Source: Herpomyces periplanetae (Eukaryota > Ascomycota > Laboulbeniomycetes > Herpomycetales > Herpomycetaceae). Taken from it: a stretch of DNA of 64,000 nucleotides. Of the stretch, positions 53,932 through 64,000 are shown one piece after another. The position numbers and the translations under genes are program-made. Position 1 is the stretch's first letter. Each line of letters starts with the position of its first letter. The stretch is from NCBI GenBank assembly GCA_009733715.1, contig WMKJ01000011.1:119951-183950 (forward strand), given 5' to 3'. A model generated the notes under the pieces. The model saw only the letters and a list, made by a program, of their open reading frames with translations. It was not told the origin of the DNA and did not search any database.

Positions 53932-56900
53932 TTATTTACTTGACTGCTTTAGATGCGCAAAAAGTTCAAAGTAGAGATTAAGCCATTGATTTGCCAGAAA
54001 TTGATTTATCCGCAGAGGATGTGGTTGACGAGATGCTGTAATAAGCGTTGATTCCAGTGCAAGAGAGACATGGGTGTGAAGAGCACGCAACGCTATAAAG
54101 TGGTTTGGATGAGACAAGGTAAACCGCAAGCGTAAAACAGGTAACTTGGCTGAGGCATACAGTGACACTAACGATAGCATGGACCTAAAGACTAAGTTCA
54201 TGGGTCGTGGTATTAATGGCAACAAAAGCACTGTATGCGGTAATAGTGTAGTAAATCGAGCCACAGGTAGACTTGCCCCTGCGTTGGTGGAAGCGGTAGC
54301 CAAATCAATATACGTGAGCAGAGAAATATTTGATGATAACACCTCGCGTGTTAGCGAGTAATTTTGCGAGTAAAAGTGAACGCGCACTGCTGTCGAGGAC
54401 GTTAACGTGTACCATTTAACGGGCGGTGTAACGTCAAACGTGTATAGTACACTTGGGTAAAATGAAGCCACAATTAGTACGGCTTGAAGCATAGAATTAT
54501 CGTTATTCTCCCCAAGTACACTCTCACTTATCCGGTACGCAGTGTGCCTCTGGTCACCAACACTACTTGTAACGTCAGGCACATGTGAATCCCACCGTGA
54601 CACAGGTAACGTTTGAAAGTGACGTAAAAAGCGTGAATTTACCAGGGTATCCGTTAACTTTGACTTAATTTGATCAATTTGCGTTAATACGCCTAAACTC
54701 AATGGGCACTTATACGCAGAGTACTTTGGCGGATTCGAGTACGAGTTGACTAGTGTATTGCTCGCTTTCCACCTGCAATAGTGCGCATACACCGTCAGTA
54801 AATCTGATGTAGACTGACACGTTAACTTGTTAAAGTTAACACTCGATATCCATCCGGATTCTACACTGAGTATACTGGCTATCGTTAAGCCAAAATCTAG
54901 CATGGAAAATACTATCGAAAGCATAAGAACCTTGGCCGTCCGTGGATCCATACCCCACTGCGCGCACAATAGTCCCCAGAATGTTAACTTTTCCTCATTC
55001 TCCTCTAACACACCCATTTCAATTAACTGGCTAATCGTCCGAGCTATTTTCCCCTTAGCCGGTGCACTTTCACATTTTTCCAGCACTTTTTCAATCTTCC
55101 ACGTCTGCCCTTCAACTTTTTTCCGCTCCGATCCTTCCTCTTGTTTCGTCCCACTTCCTCCTTCCTTCCATAGCTTTGCCCCTGTTTCATCCCGGTTTAA
55201 TTCTCCGATTGTCTCAACGTTATTCTCAACATTGACTGCACCCACGTTATTGTTGAGACATGTCTCATCTTGTCGAGACGCTTTGTTGCGATGAAGCGTA
55301 GTTGAGCTAGTCGTAGTATCACCATTTCCGTTCATCGTGTCAGTTGGATCATCATTAAATAATGCTTTATACAATGGTACTCTCATAATTAACCCTTGTA
55401 AAGAAAGTCGTAGTATCTCCGGTTCGGCTTCTTCTTTCATGTAGTCTGTAAACCTCTGGTGCGTAAACATGTGGAAACAAATACCCTTTCCTACACGTCC
55501 TGCTCGACCACGTCGCTGCATAGCGTTCCATCGGCTGATAAACGCTTCTCGCAAACTCGATATACCCCGCTTTTCATCGTACCGCATTTCTTTGTGTTTG
55601 CCGCTGTCAATTACACACGTAATATCATTAATGGTTATACCACTTTCTGCCACGTTTGTCGCTATAACAATTTTGCGATAGCCTCCCTCCATTTTTGCAA
55701 AAACCTTTTCTTGGTCTATACTACTCATACTTGAGTAAAGCTTGAAGATCTTCCACCCACTTTCGAAGTACCTGTCATCTTCTATGACTTCCTTCATACG
55801 TTCAATTTCTCGTACACCCGGCATAAAAATTAAAAATGCCCTGGAATAGTGACTATACACTTCATTCTGGCTCATTTCACGTATAATCCACCGTATTAGC
55901 CCATAGTAAATCCCGTACTCGTCAAGTTGACGCACTAATTTTATCGTGGATGCAGAATAACCCTGGAGATTTCCATTATTCATGTCCGCACCAGCCAGGT
56001 TTTGTGCCATTTCCTTTTCATCGTCTAGTTCAGAGAAACGCTCAACTTCAATTGCTGCTTCCAAACATGATAAATCTCTTTCTTTGATAAAGCGTTCAAT
56101 CGCATCTTCTACGAATAGTACTTCAACGGGAAACGTTCGACCTGGCACTCCAATCATTCCACAATCTTCGCCCATGTAGCTTGAAAGTGTTGCCATATTC
56201 AGAGTTGCACTCATTAATACTACACGTAAATTTTGTCTACGCTTTACCAGCTCCTTTACTATAACCAGCAAAAAATCTCGTTCCAGACTTCGTTCGTGCA
56301 CTTCGTCAATAATCAAGTGTGTCACACTTCCCAAGTATTTATCACTTTCCAGCATCCGAAATACGATCCCGATAGTACAATAAATTAATCGGGTCCGCTC
56401 GTTAACGTTTGATTCAAATCGTACAACGTACCCCACTAAATCTCCTCCCCCCAACTCTTGGTTAACTCGTCGTGCCAGAGAAATTGCTGAAATCCGCCGC
56501 GGCTCTGTACAAATCACCCGGCAGTCTCGACCTTCATTCAATTCATGTTCAAATAAGTACCCCGGAATTTGGGTACTTTTTCCACTACCAGTTTCTCCTG
56601 ATACAATTACAATTTTATGTTCGCTTATAAGTTTGACTATTTCATCACGATATTTGCTCACCGGTAGTTTCATTCGCTCATTTAACATATAATTGTATAG
56701 TCTGTTTGCTTTCAATCGATTCCAGTAATTGCGGATTGCATTAAACGATGTAGTAGTAAGCGCAGAGTTGCCGTGAGGAACTAATTCTACCGCTGGCAAT
56801 TTATCGATAACGTCTTCATTTACTTTGCTAATTTCGTTAATTCCAATTATAGAGTTTCTCAGTGTATCATCTAAGCTAAGTAGCTCTACTACCGCTTCTT

Positions 56901-58509
56901 CACTCATGTTTACCCGTTTAACTTGAGCAAATTCATTATAAAGTGCTCTCCAACATGCACCTAATCGATTAGCAACTTTATCCCGTTCATTTACAGCGGC
57001 AAAAGCAAACAACACAGCCGTTGAAATATAGTTTTCACTGTCCCCTCGTTCGTACGTTGCAACACTTTTCATCCAAAATTTAAGCTCATTCCCACATCTT
57101 CGAACCTCAACCGCTGGAATATCTTTGTAAAATACTAGTGTTTTAGGGAACTTGGAAAATATAATCGATACTGAATGTTGAAAAGCCAAGCCTCCAGGTG
57201 CTTTGATTTTGTGTTCCATTTGTAACTCAATCGTATATCGACAGTCCAATGCTCCTAGTCGAGAGTGTAAATAATCAGATAGGATCCGTCGTATTGGTAA
57301 ACCCGGTGATTTATCGGACTGCCAAATTGTTATATCATTTAAATAGTCATCTTGAGATTCATTTTGTGGAGAAACAGTAGATTCTTCGAACAAAGAGCTT
57401 AAGAGTGCTTCATCATTATCGCTATCAAGGCCAGTCATTGTCGGCGTCGGTGTCACTGCTTGCTTCTTGCGTTTACCCTTGTGACCAAGCTCTTTCATTA
57501 AGGCAATCCTTTTCACCCGCCATATTAAACCTGCAGCTTGATCATCAAACAACACATCCTTTTCTATTAATATGGCGCGTCGCTTTAATTGTTCCAAAGC
57601 TTCACGACTTTCCTTAGCATCTTCTCCTAAACTCAATTCTAATAATTTACTTTGTATTTCTACCCATGCTGGAATGAGGTTTTCTGGTTCAAGCACTTCT
57701 TCAAGGTCTTCTACGTGGCTATTCCGCTCGATGGACTTGCTGACATCTACTTCTCTGACATTTTCCATAGGCTTTTCTGGTTTAGACTCTTTAAAAGTTG
57801 CAAGAGACTCATCACACTCCATCATTCCGGATTTGACAGTTAGCGCCTCAAAATGCCTTAAAAGTTGATTGTATGATAGCCCCTTCCAGCCTACAAAGTT
57901 AAGGCAAAACCACTCAAAGCATTCCTGAAATCCCCAAATAACATTATCGCTAGCGGTAATGCTATCCGAGAGAAAATTAATTGCCCATTTCCAACATTCC
58001 AAGAGACTATTTTCACATACGCCTAGTCGTTTAAAAGATAAATGTAGAGTCCAAAACTTGGCCAACACTTCATCTGAAATAGATTGTTTACCGGCACGTT
58101 GTCCATGGGACTTTTCATTGGCACAAGTTCGCTCCAGTTCGAGAACTTTATCTACCCATTCATCCGTAAAGAGTAGCGTGACATCTAAATCATTAACTTG
58201 CGAGCGAGTTACTCGTAAATCTGTTAAAAACCGATCAATTTGTCTTGTTGAATTTCGCAAGCATCTTTCACGATATTCCTCCCAGAATGATAGCAATGCC
58301 TCCTTACGCCGCTCTTTCTCGCACACTTCGTTTAACGTTCCTTCACTGTCAAAATGTTCTGCTTGAATAGGCAATGGTTGGATTTTCTTCACGTTTGCCT
58401 CAGCCTTAACTTCTTCCACATTCGCTGCCTTATTTTTGCTTGGTATGGACACAGTGCTAAATCCGCGTGATGTAGAACCTTTTGCAGTCGAACTTTTTTT
58501 CCGTGTCAT
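53932..58509 (-). CDS. DExH-box RNA helicase, DHX29/YLR419W type
   Basis: A 1525-residue single-exon protein. DHX29 helps 40S subunits scan structured 5' leaders; the fungal homologue is less studied. The N-terminal 620 residues are charged and helical, without a motif I can name confidently. The helicase core has Walker A GETGSGKST at about 638-646, then EPRRISAISLARRV, DEVHERSLERDF (DEVH rather than DEAH, as in DHX29/DHX57), SAT, NVAESGITI and QRRGRAGRVGKG. A large acidic Asn/Thr-rich insert (about 1050-1130) follows, then the helicase-associated (HA2) and OB-fold regions. The ATG at 58509 opens a Lys/Ser-rich N-terminus. It is divergent from GCN1. Confidence 0.85.
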   Translation of the reverse strand: MTRKKSSTAKGSTSRGFSTVSIPSKNKAANVEEVKAEANVKKIQPLPIQAEHFDSEGTLNEVCEKERRKEALLSFWEEYRERCLRNSTRQIDRFLTDLRVTRSQVNDLDVTLLFTDEWVDKVLELERTCANEKSHGQRAGKQSISDEVLAKFWTLHLSFKRLGVCENSLLECWKWAINFLSDSITASDNVIWGFQECFEWFCLNFVGWKGLSYNQLLRHFEALTVKSGMMECDESLATFKESKPEKPMENVREVDVSKSIERNSHVEDLEEVLEPENLIPAWVEIQSKLLELSLGEDAKESREALEQLKRRAILIEKDVLFDDQAAGLIWRVKRIALMKELGHKGKRKKQAVTPTPTMTGLDSDNDEALLSSLFEESTVSPQNESQDDYLNDITIWQSDKSPGLPIRRILSDYLHSRLGALDCRYTIELQMEHKIKAPGGLAFQHSVSIIFSKFPKTLVFYKDIPAVEVRRCGNELKFWMKSVATYERGDSENYISTAVLFAFAAVNERDKVANRLGACWRALYNEFAQVKRVNMSEEAVVELLSLDDTLRNSIIGINEISKVNEDVIDKLPAVELVPHGNSALTTTSFNAIRNYWNRLKANRLYNYMLNERMKLPVSKYRDEIVKLISEHKIVIVSGETGSGKSTQIPGYLFEHELNEGRDCRVICTEPRRISAISLARRVNQELGGGDLVGYVVRFESNVNERTRLIYCTIGIVFRMLESDKYLGSVTHLIIDEVHERSLERDFLLVIVKELVKRRQNLRVVLMSATLNMATLSSYMGEDCGMIGVPGRTFPVEVLFVEDAIERFIKERDLSCLEAAIEVERFSELDDEKEMAQNLAGADMNNGNLQGYSASTIKLVRQLDEYGIYYGLIRWIIREMSQNEVYSHYSRAFLIFMPGVREIERMKEVIEDDRYFESGWKIFKLYSSMSSIDQEKVFAKMEGGYRKIVIATNVAESGITINDITCVIDSGKHKEMRYDEKRGISSLREAFISRWNAMQRRGRAGRVGKGICFHMFTHQRFTDYMKEEAEPEILRLSLQGLIMRVPLYKALFNDDPTDTMNGNGDTTTSSTTLHRNKASRQDETCLNNNVGAVNVENNVETIGELNRDETGAKLWKEGGSGTKQEEGSERKKVEGQTWKIEKVLEKCESAPAKGKIARTISQLIEMGVLEENEEKLTFWGLLCAQWGMDPRTAKVLMLSIVFSMLDFGLTIASILSVESGWISSVNFNKLTCQSTSDLLTVYAHYCRWKASNTLVNSYSNPPKYSAYKCPLSLGVLTQIDQIKSKLTDTLVNSRFLRHFQTLPVSRWDSHVPDVTSSVGDQRHTAYRISESVLGENNDNSMLQAVLIVASFYPSVLYTFDVTPPVKWYTLTSSTAVRVHFYSQNYSLTREVLSSNISLLTYIDLATASTNAGASLPVARFTTLLPHTVLLLPLIPRPMNLVFRSMLSLVSLYASAKLPVLRLRFTLSHPNHFIALRALHTHVSLALESTLITASRQPHPLRINQFLANQWLNLYFELFAHLKQSSK

Positions 58510-60054
58510 ATTGATTATTTCGATTAGCGCCTACCCAAGAAAATAACTTCTTTGACAATTCAAATTCAACAAATTGTCATGCTACTCGTTTAAATAATTT
58601 TTCTTCGAGAAATAATGTTCCCAAGTATATGTTCCGTCCTTCATTTCCACGAATATCAAGTTACTACAAATTCACATCACGTGACCAAAGGTCTTCGAAC
58701 CAAACCGGGCTTTTGTAAGAGATGGAAGAGGTTAATGATATATTTAAGAAAAGTATTGATGAAAAGAAAGGATAATATGTGGAGATATACACGACACGGT
58801 TAAATTTAGTATGCAAAGGGATACGAGTTTTTCAAATTCAATGATCAATAAAACATTGCGCCGGTGTGTGATTTGGCTGATGACAGGTTAACTTAACAAT
58901 TTGTGCTTTAGGACATAGAATGTGAGTACTTGAATAAACGTTTAAAGATCAATAGAAAATTGAATAGGATAGAGCCAGTTTAGGTAGAATTTAAGGTGTA
59001 GATCAGTCTCGTTTGTTAAATTGGTTAGAAAATGTGTATTTGACATGTAACTATGATGTCATCATACAGCAGGCGGGTTGTCCTAGATGTGGAGATGTCG
59101 GAATTAGGATATGTGTGGGCGAATGATGTAAATGTGTGCGATTGAATCAAAATTTCATGTAGGTTGTTTTTAGGAGTACAAATAATATGCGAAATTATGT
59201 ATGAAAAGTGAGAAACAATAAATATAATTATTTTGATGTTCATGTGTAATAAAATGCCAAATACATAGTAAAACTGTTTTCCGTCTTACTGGGATAGTAA
59301 TTGCTAAGCATCCGATCAATATACTGGATAAGTAGGCGAATTGATGGAACGACCTTTCTGAATTGTTCGGGTTGAGAAAAAAGAATATCATTGGAATTTT
59401 GAAACTGCTGAATATGGTCTCGTAGTACAATTGGTGTTTGGCGAAAGTAAATACACTAAATATGTACTAGCAAAAATAAAATTCTGATCCATTCAGTGAT
59501 CTACCGTGGAGATTTTCAGGATTCGTAAGAACTTGAACTGATATTCCCCTTATGCACTGAACGTGCTACGATCTAGTTTCAATCCTCGTGTACACACTTA
59601 CGCTTATGTTAAATATTTAGTATTCGAACTAATTTGGTCAATTAAAACGCTTATTCTTTCTAGTATTATTTCAACGTCTTCGCTCAATTACCGATTCCTT
59701 GACCTAGCCTCATGGTTCATGCGCCACACTCATCATTCCAAATTGCCAGCACGAATCGGTCCGGTCCCGTGAAAGGAAAAGCCTCGAACACTTACGTAAT
59801 TTGCCTAGCGAATTCGCTCTCGAGGGGTTAAATTGCGTACACGACTTCGCTTCATTAGCTTTAATTTACTTTTTACCGTATTTTTTTCTCATAATTTTCT
59901 CTTTATTTTTTCCATGAAGCCTTTTCTTGATTAATTCATGATTAAATTTCTGTTTTACGTGTGGAGAAGTTATTCTGATATGACAATCGTTTCTTTTATC
60001 ATATTGCAGGAATTCTTTCATCCAGTACATCACGTATATTTATCAAGCTTTTAG
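58510..60054. other. Divergent promoter region between the helicase gene and GCN1
   Basis: About 1.5 kb of AT-rich DNA. A CACGTG core (58678-58683, context ATCACGTGACC) lies about 170 nt from the helicase start. No frame resembles a family, and no tRNA or repeat was identified. Confidence 0.4.
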
Positions 60055-63000
60055 ATGGAGCAAGAAAATCATGGCTTACTTCGTCCCAGCGAAGTTCGCC
60101 TAACTAAACTAAACAACCTTAAAACCCTTTCCCTGAGTACGTTAGATGTTTTGACTTATCTATACTATATTCTACACTACCTCTCAACCCAGCTAATCCT
60201 AATTGTTACCCTTCAGACCACAATGATGAAAATCATCACACCGAATTACTCGCTGAACTTACGCGGTATCGCATCAAGTACACTGATCGTGAATTTCGCC
60301 ATCAAATATTACACTCGCTTCACCAACTTTTATCCCAAGAAAATTGCACGGGTATTCTACCACCGTTACTGGACACCCTGTATACCCAACTCTCCACGTC
60401 GTTTTCCCAACCTTCGGAATCTTTCGTTATTCTTGAATGGTGCACTGTAATTAGTGATGTTTTATCCAGTAAACCAAATTTATGGAATAAACACTATACC
60501 AAGTTAATTGACGTCGAGCTCCTCGCCTTGAATCACTGTCTAACACGCAGCAAACGGCATAATATTGTTTCACGCAGTTTCGCTTTAATGCTTCGAGCTT
60601 ACGGTAAACTACTAGATTCCGGAACCAATTCCGACCAATATATAATTAATTGCCTAGATTATTTGACGGCTTCCTCTCCATTATGCGTACCCCGTGTCAA
60701 GTGTGCCACTCTTTTGGGTGCAATATCTCATGTTTGTCTCAAGTACGACTCTGAAGATTCTCTGATTACTCGTTCCAAGCCAGATATATTTTCGTTCATC
60801 GCTCGGGAAATTCTTGCTGCTAATACTCACATCGATCTCTATCTTGTCAATCACCTGGATAAGTTTTTTCTCCATAGTCACCCTTGATGAAGTTATCAAG
60901 TATTTCGCTTCACCTATTGAAAAAGGCTTACTTCGAAATCCAGAATATTTGCTTCAAGGATTACTATGCAAAGTGTTTGCTTTGATGAGTCCCTCCGTCG
61001 ACTTATCGGAATTTCTTGATGGTAAGCTTCTTGGAAACATAATACAATGTGTCAATTCTTCCAATTCTGCTCTTCGAAATGGTGCTGTTGATTTGTACGT
61101 CATATTACTTAGAAAGACTACGAATCATGCTGCAGTGGAGAGGATATTTCAATCTATTTCGGCTACACTAAAATCCTCGAACCTTGCACCTGAGAAACGT
61201 GCTGCTTGCTTGAAGATGTTAAATGTATTACCTTGCTCCGAGGGTCTTAGTAGCAATGTTGCTAGTACAATCGCTGCTCTAGCTACAAAGGAAACGAACC
61301 TATCAATTTTAGCCACGGCATGCTCTTCTTTAACTACTCACTGCCTTTCAGCGATTAAAGGTGGCCATAGTATCGATCAAATCACTTTCAATTCATTTAA
61401 ACAGGGTATCTCATCAGTCAATCCTGCCATTCGCAAGCATTGGGTTGAGTGTCTTGGGTCTATTTTATATACCCTCAACCCTCAAGATTTGTCTAGAGGA
61501 CCAGCTTCTCCTCTAGTTGAAATATTTCTAAATACCACGCTCAACATTTGGAATGAGATTATTGCAAATCCAGCTGTTGCTGGCGTTCAAGGAAATAGTG
61601 TGGTTGCTTATGTTATTGCCGTGGTTTTATTGACTCTTTTCAGCGATACTCAGTCTCATAAATTTGATAAAATGGTACAAAACTTTGGTATTTTAGCCCA
61701 GGCTTTATCTATTGATCCTAAATCTTCCATTTTATATTGCGAGAAAGTTTACATGCGACTAAATTCTGCAGATGATATATCTTGGGTCATTAAATTTCTT
61801 GACTCAGTGAGCATTTTACTCAATGACAATCCATCCCCCGATGTTATAAGTGCCTATACAAATTGCTTGACGTACTTGGCATGTTCAACGTACTCGTCGG
61901 CGGAAAATTGTTCTCGAGTCCTTTCGGTACTTTCACAAGTCTTTTTAAAACACCCAGTGGAAATTTTTTCTGCGACTCTTGAGAGCATATGGTATTGGAT
62001 TCGTTATAAATCCAATAGTAGTAGCTGTTCATCTGTGCCTAAAACGTCGAACTTGCAATATGATAAGCTACATTACGTACTCTTGGAGATCTTTCCACCA
62101 CCAGATTCGATCCGTGATAATCATGTTCAAGGTCTTTCATCGTTTCTTAGTGAAAAACTGCCTTTGGCTTTACCCTTGTGTCAACGCAGTTTAATTCCGA
62201 CAGCTTCGTGGACTCAGCTTTGCCTTCGGGTTGGAATTGATCCGTATCAAGTTGTTACCGAAAATGTTGATCAAATCATGCTGGGTTTGACGCAGACCCA
62301 TGCACTTCTAACTGAAGGTTTAGCCGTTGCAGATGCATTAGCTGAACTTACATTTATTGCCCCAGAGATTGTATTTCCTAAATGGGTTAACCTGATTCGT
62401 GAAGACTTATGCACAAGTCAACTTGATTCAATTGGCCCTACTGAGGCAGGTATATTCCGAACAGCCGAAGGACAGCTTTACTCTGACGTTATTGTCAATA
62501 ATACTTCTAATGCATCATTGTTGAAGAAAACTAAGGACTACGAAACTTTAAAATGGGAGGAGGATGTCAAAGCTCAATTAGCCGATAAAAAGGGTGAGTC
62601 TCGAAAGCTTAAGGCAGCAGATCAAGCTAAGGTTGATGCTCAACTGGCCAAGGAAAGCAGTTCCAGAAAACAAGTTCATGAAATACTTTATCGTATAAGT
62701 CGTGGACTTTCGTATATTCAAGCACTTCTTAACCGCTCACCCGTGGAAACTGGTCTTTGGTTATCTCCTGTGATAAACTGTTTGCTTCAAGTGATAAGAA
62801 GTGATAGATATGGTCTCCTTGACGCAAAACCAGTTGAACTTTTCCTCGAATGTAGTGATTATGTACCTCTACACGAAGACCGTATCAATTTGTTTTCTGG
62901 TGTTGCAACACTTAGGTTGCTTGATGCGCCTCACATTCCTTCAGAACTATTCCAAGAACCGCTCAATGATCTTTGTTTACGGATTCTTCATCGGTTACGG

Positions 63001-64000
63001 TTCTTGTCTGAGCAAAAATTACTAGATTTTGCAACATTAGTTTACGTAGAACCTCTTTTGATTACTACATTAGAACAATGTTGCAAAGCTGAAAGCATTA
63101 CTGATATTATAGATGAGCAAGTGATACTCGTGTTAGAAATACTCGAAGCACACATTGACTTGTTTGCGGATTATCGAATGAATCGCTCTGCTCTAATTTC
63201 AATTTTAATTCGCTCCTTAGAGAAGCTTACGTCGCATTTGAAAATTGTACGGAGTTGTCTCCTTAACTATTTACGTGCCTGTGCAACTGATATAATTGAA
63301 GAGGAATTAAAAGTGCTATTCGATGCGGCAATACGGCCTGATGTTACTGTCCGAAACACAATTTTGACAGCGGTTGATGCAGATATTAGCCTTGATGGAG
63401 GTAGGTACTACTATGAAATCTGGTTGGCGTGTCATGATGATGATGTGGACTGTGCTGCGTTGGCACGAAGTATCTATGAAGAAACGGAATTCCCTATCAA
63501 GGATGCCGATGTTTTCGATCTTATTTCACTTTTGTCATCTCAACACGAGCATTTGCGCAATGCTGCGGCTAAAACCATTGGAGAAACAGTTGACATGAAT
63601 CCTAGTGTCTTTGAAGAATGTCTAAATAAGTTACAAGCTGTATATATGGAACGCATTATGACTATTAGAAACGCCAAAGAGCATTTATTATCAATTCGAG
63701 ATCGAAAGAATGATTCGACGTGGACTGAACGACTCGGAATAGCTCTTACATGGGAGATGATGGCAAAATCATTTGATCCAGAACACACAGTATCGTTTAT
63801 GCAGTTTTTAATTCAAGAAAACGTGTTGGGTGATGGTAATACTACAGTCCGAGGTCGGGTTGTGAGTGCTGCTACGCAGATTATATCATTTCAGGGTCGC
63901 CAGGTACTTGAGGAACTTTTACTTCTTTTCGAAAACACATTAACGACAAACAAATCCAAGAAAAGTGAGACTACTGACTATGTCGACGAAGCATTGGTGG
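60055..64000 (+). CDS. GCN1: Gcn1 translational activator, N-terminal part (continues beyond window; apparent frameshift)
   Basis: Gcn1 is a giant HEAT-repeat protein that binds collided ribosomes and, with Gcn20, activates the eIF2alpha kinase Gcn2. Exon 1 (60055-60136) joins exon 2 (from 60217) across an 80-nt intron with GTACGT, GCTAATC and CTTCAG. Segments such as ILEWCTVISDVL and 'FASPIEKGLLRNPEYLL' match fungal Gcn1. So does KAQLADKKGESRKLKAADQA, part of the Lys/Ala-rich linker. The reading frame shifts by one at the T6 run 60864-60869: with one T fewer, the protein runs on through a Gcn1-like 'TLDEVIKYF' segment. Beyond it the frame stays open to the right edge. I regard this as one gene with a sequence error or a real indel. 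At least 1,280 residues are present. Confidence 0.88.

Noticed and set aside
1-64000. Transposons, viral remnants, CRISPR arrays, toxin or biosynthetic gene clusters
   Set aside because: No transposase, reverse transcriptase, integrase, terminal repeats, spaced direct repeats or synthase domains were seen; all firm genes are eukaryotic housekeeping or regulatory families.

Overview
The window looks like nuclear DNA of an ascomycete fungus, probably outside the budding yeasts. Several genes have short spliceosomal introns with GTAAGT-type donors, CTAAC/CTAAT-like branch sites and YAG acceptors. The gene set includes Vac7 and Mtc1 (fungal families), a Wee1 kinase, an F-box/LRR protein with cyclic-nucleotide domains, and the exon-junction protein Y14/RBM8A, which Saccharomyces lacks. 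Coding DNA is moderately AT-rich. Exact placement (Taphrinomycotina or basal Pezizomycotina) cannot be settled from this sequence.

Layout. 1-4.6 kb: COG6 (cut by the left edge), BolA-like BOL2, and a seven-exon NIF3-family gene. 4.6-10.2 kb: MCM2, a UBR7/Mlo2-type ubiquitin ligase and dephospho-CoA kinase. 10.3-17.5 kb: a serine-rich nuclear-looking protein, an Mtc1-like protein, a small UPF0390 protein, Dom34/Pelota and an unrecognised coiled-coil protein. 17.5-21 kb is intergenic, with a degenerate 8-nt repeat and a pyrimidine-rich leader. 21-26.3 kb: the double-cNMP/F-box/LRR protein and a GHITM-type inner-mitochondrial protein. 27.9-30.9 kb: an M28 (glutamate carboxypeptidase II/Vps70-like) membrane peptidase. 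31.2-32.3 kb: a tRNA-Arg(CCU) gene split by an apparent intron of about 1.07 kb. 33.8-34.9 kb: Y14. 36.4-40.6 kb: Wee1. 41.5-44.1 kb: Vac7. 44.1-48.1 kb is largely intergenic. 48.1-53.9 kb: a His/Arg-rich single-pass membrane protein, Sec18/NSF and hexokinase. 53.9-58.5 kb: a DHX29-type DExH helicase. 60.1 kb to the right edge: GCN1 (incomplete, with an apparent frameshift).

Most neighbours are housekeeping genes in unrelated pathways, arranged as divergent and convergent pairs; nothing suggests a biosynthetic cluster, phage or transposon. Several genes act around the ribosome (Dom34, Gcn1, a DHX29-like helicase, UPF0390, the AGG-decoding tRNA), but this may be coincidence.

The most unusual object is the split tRNA at 31202-32339 on the minus strand. 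Its halves pair perfectly in the acceptor and anticodon stems and it has internal A- and B-boxes. Its GC-rich intron contains no run of four T on the transcribed strand, and a T6 Pol III terminator follows 21 nt after the 3' end. Other points are loss of the P-loop lysine in the Sec18 D2 domain, a homopolymer-associated frameshift in GCN1, a GC-rich coding island in COG6, and a cyclic-nucleotide/F-box architecture with both phosphate-binding cassettes intact.
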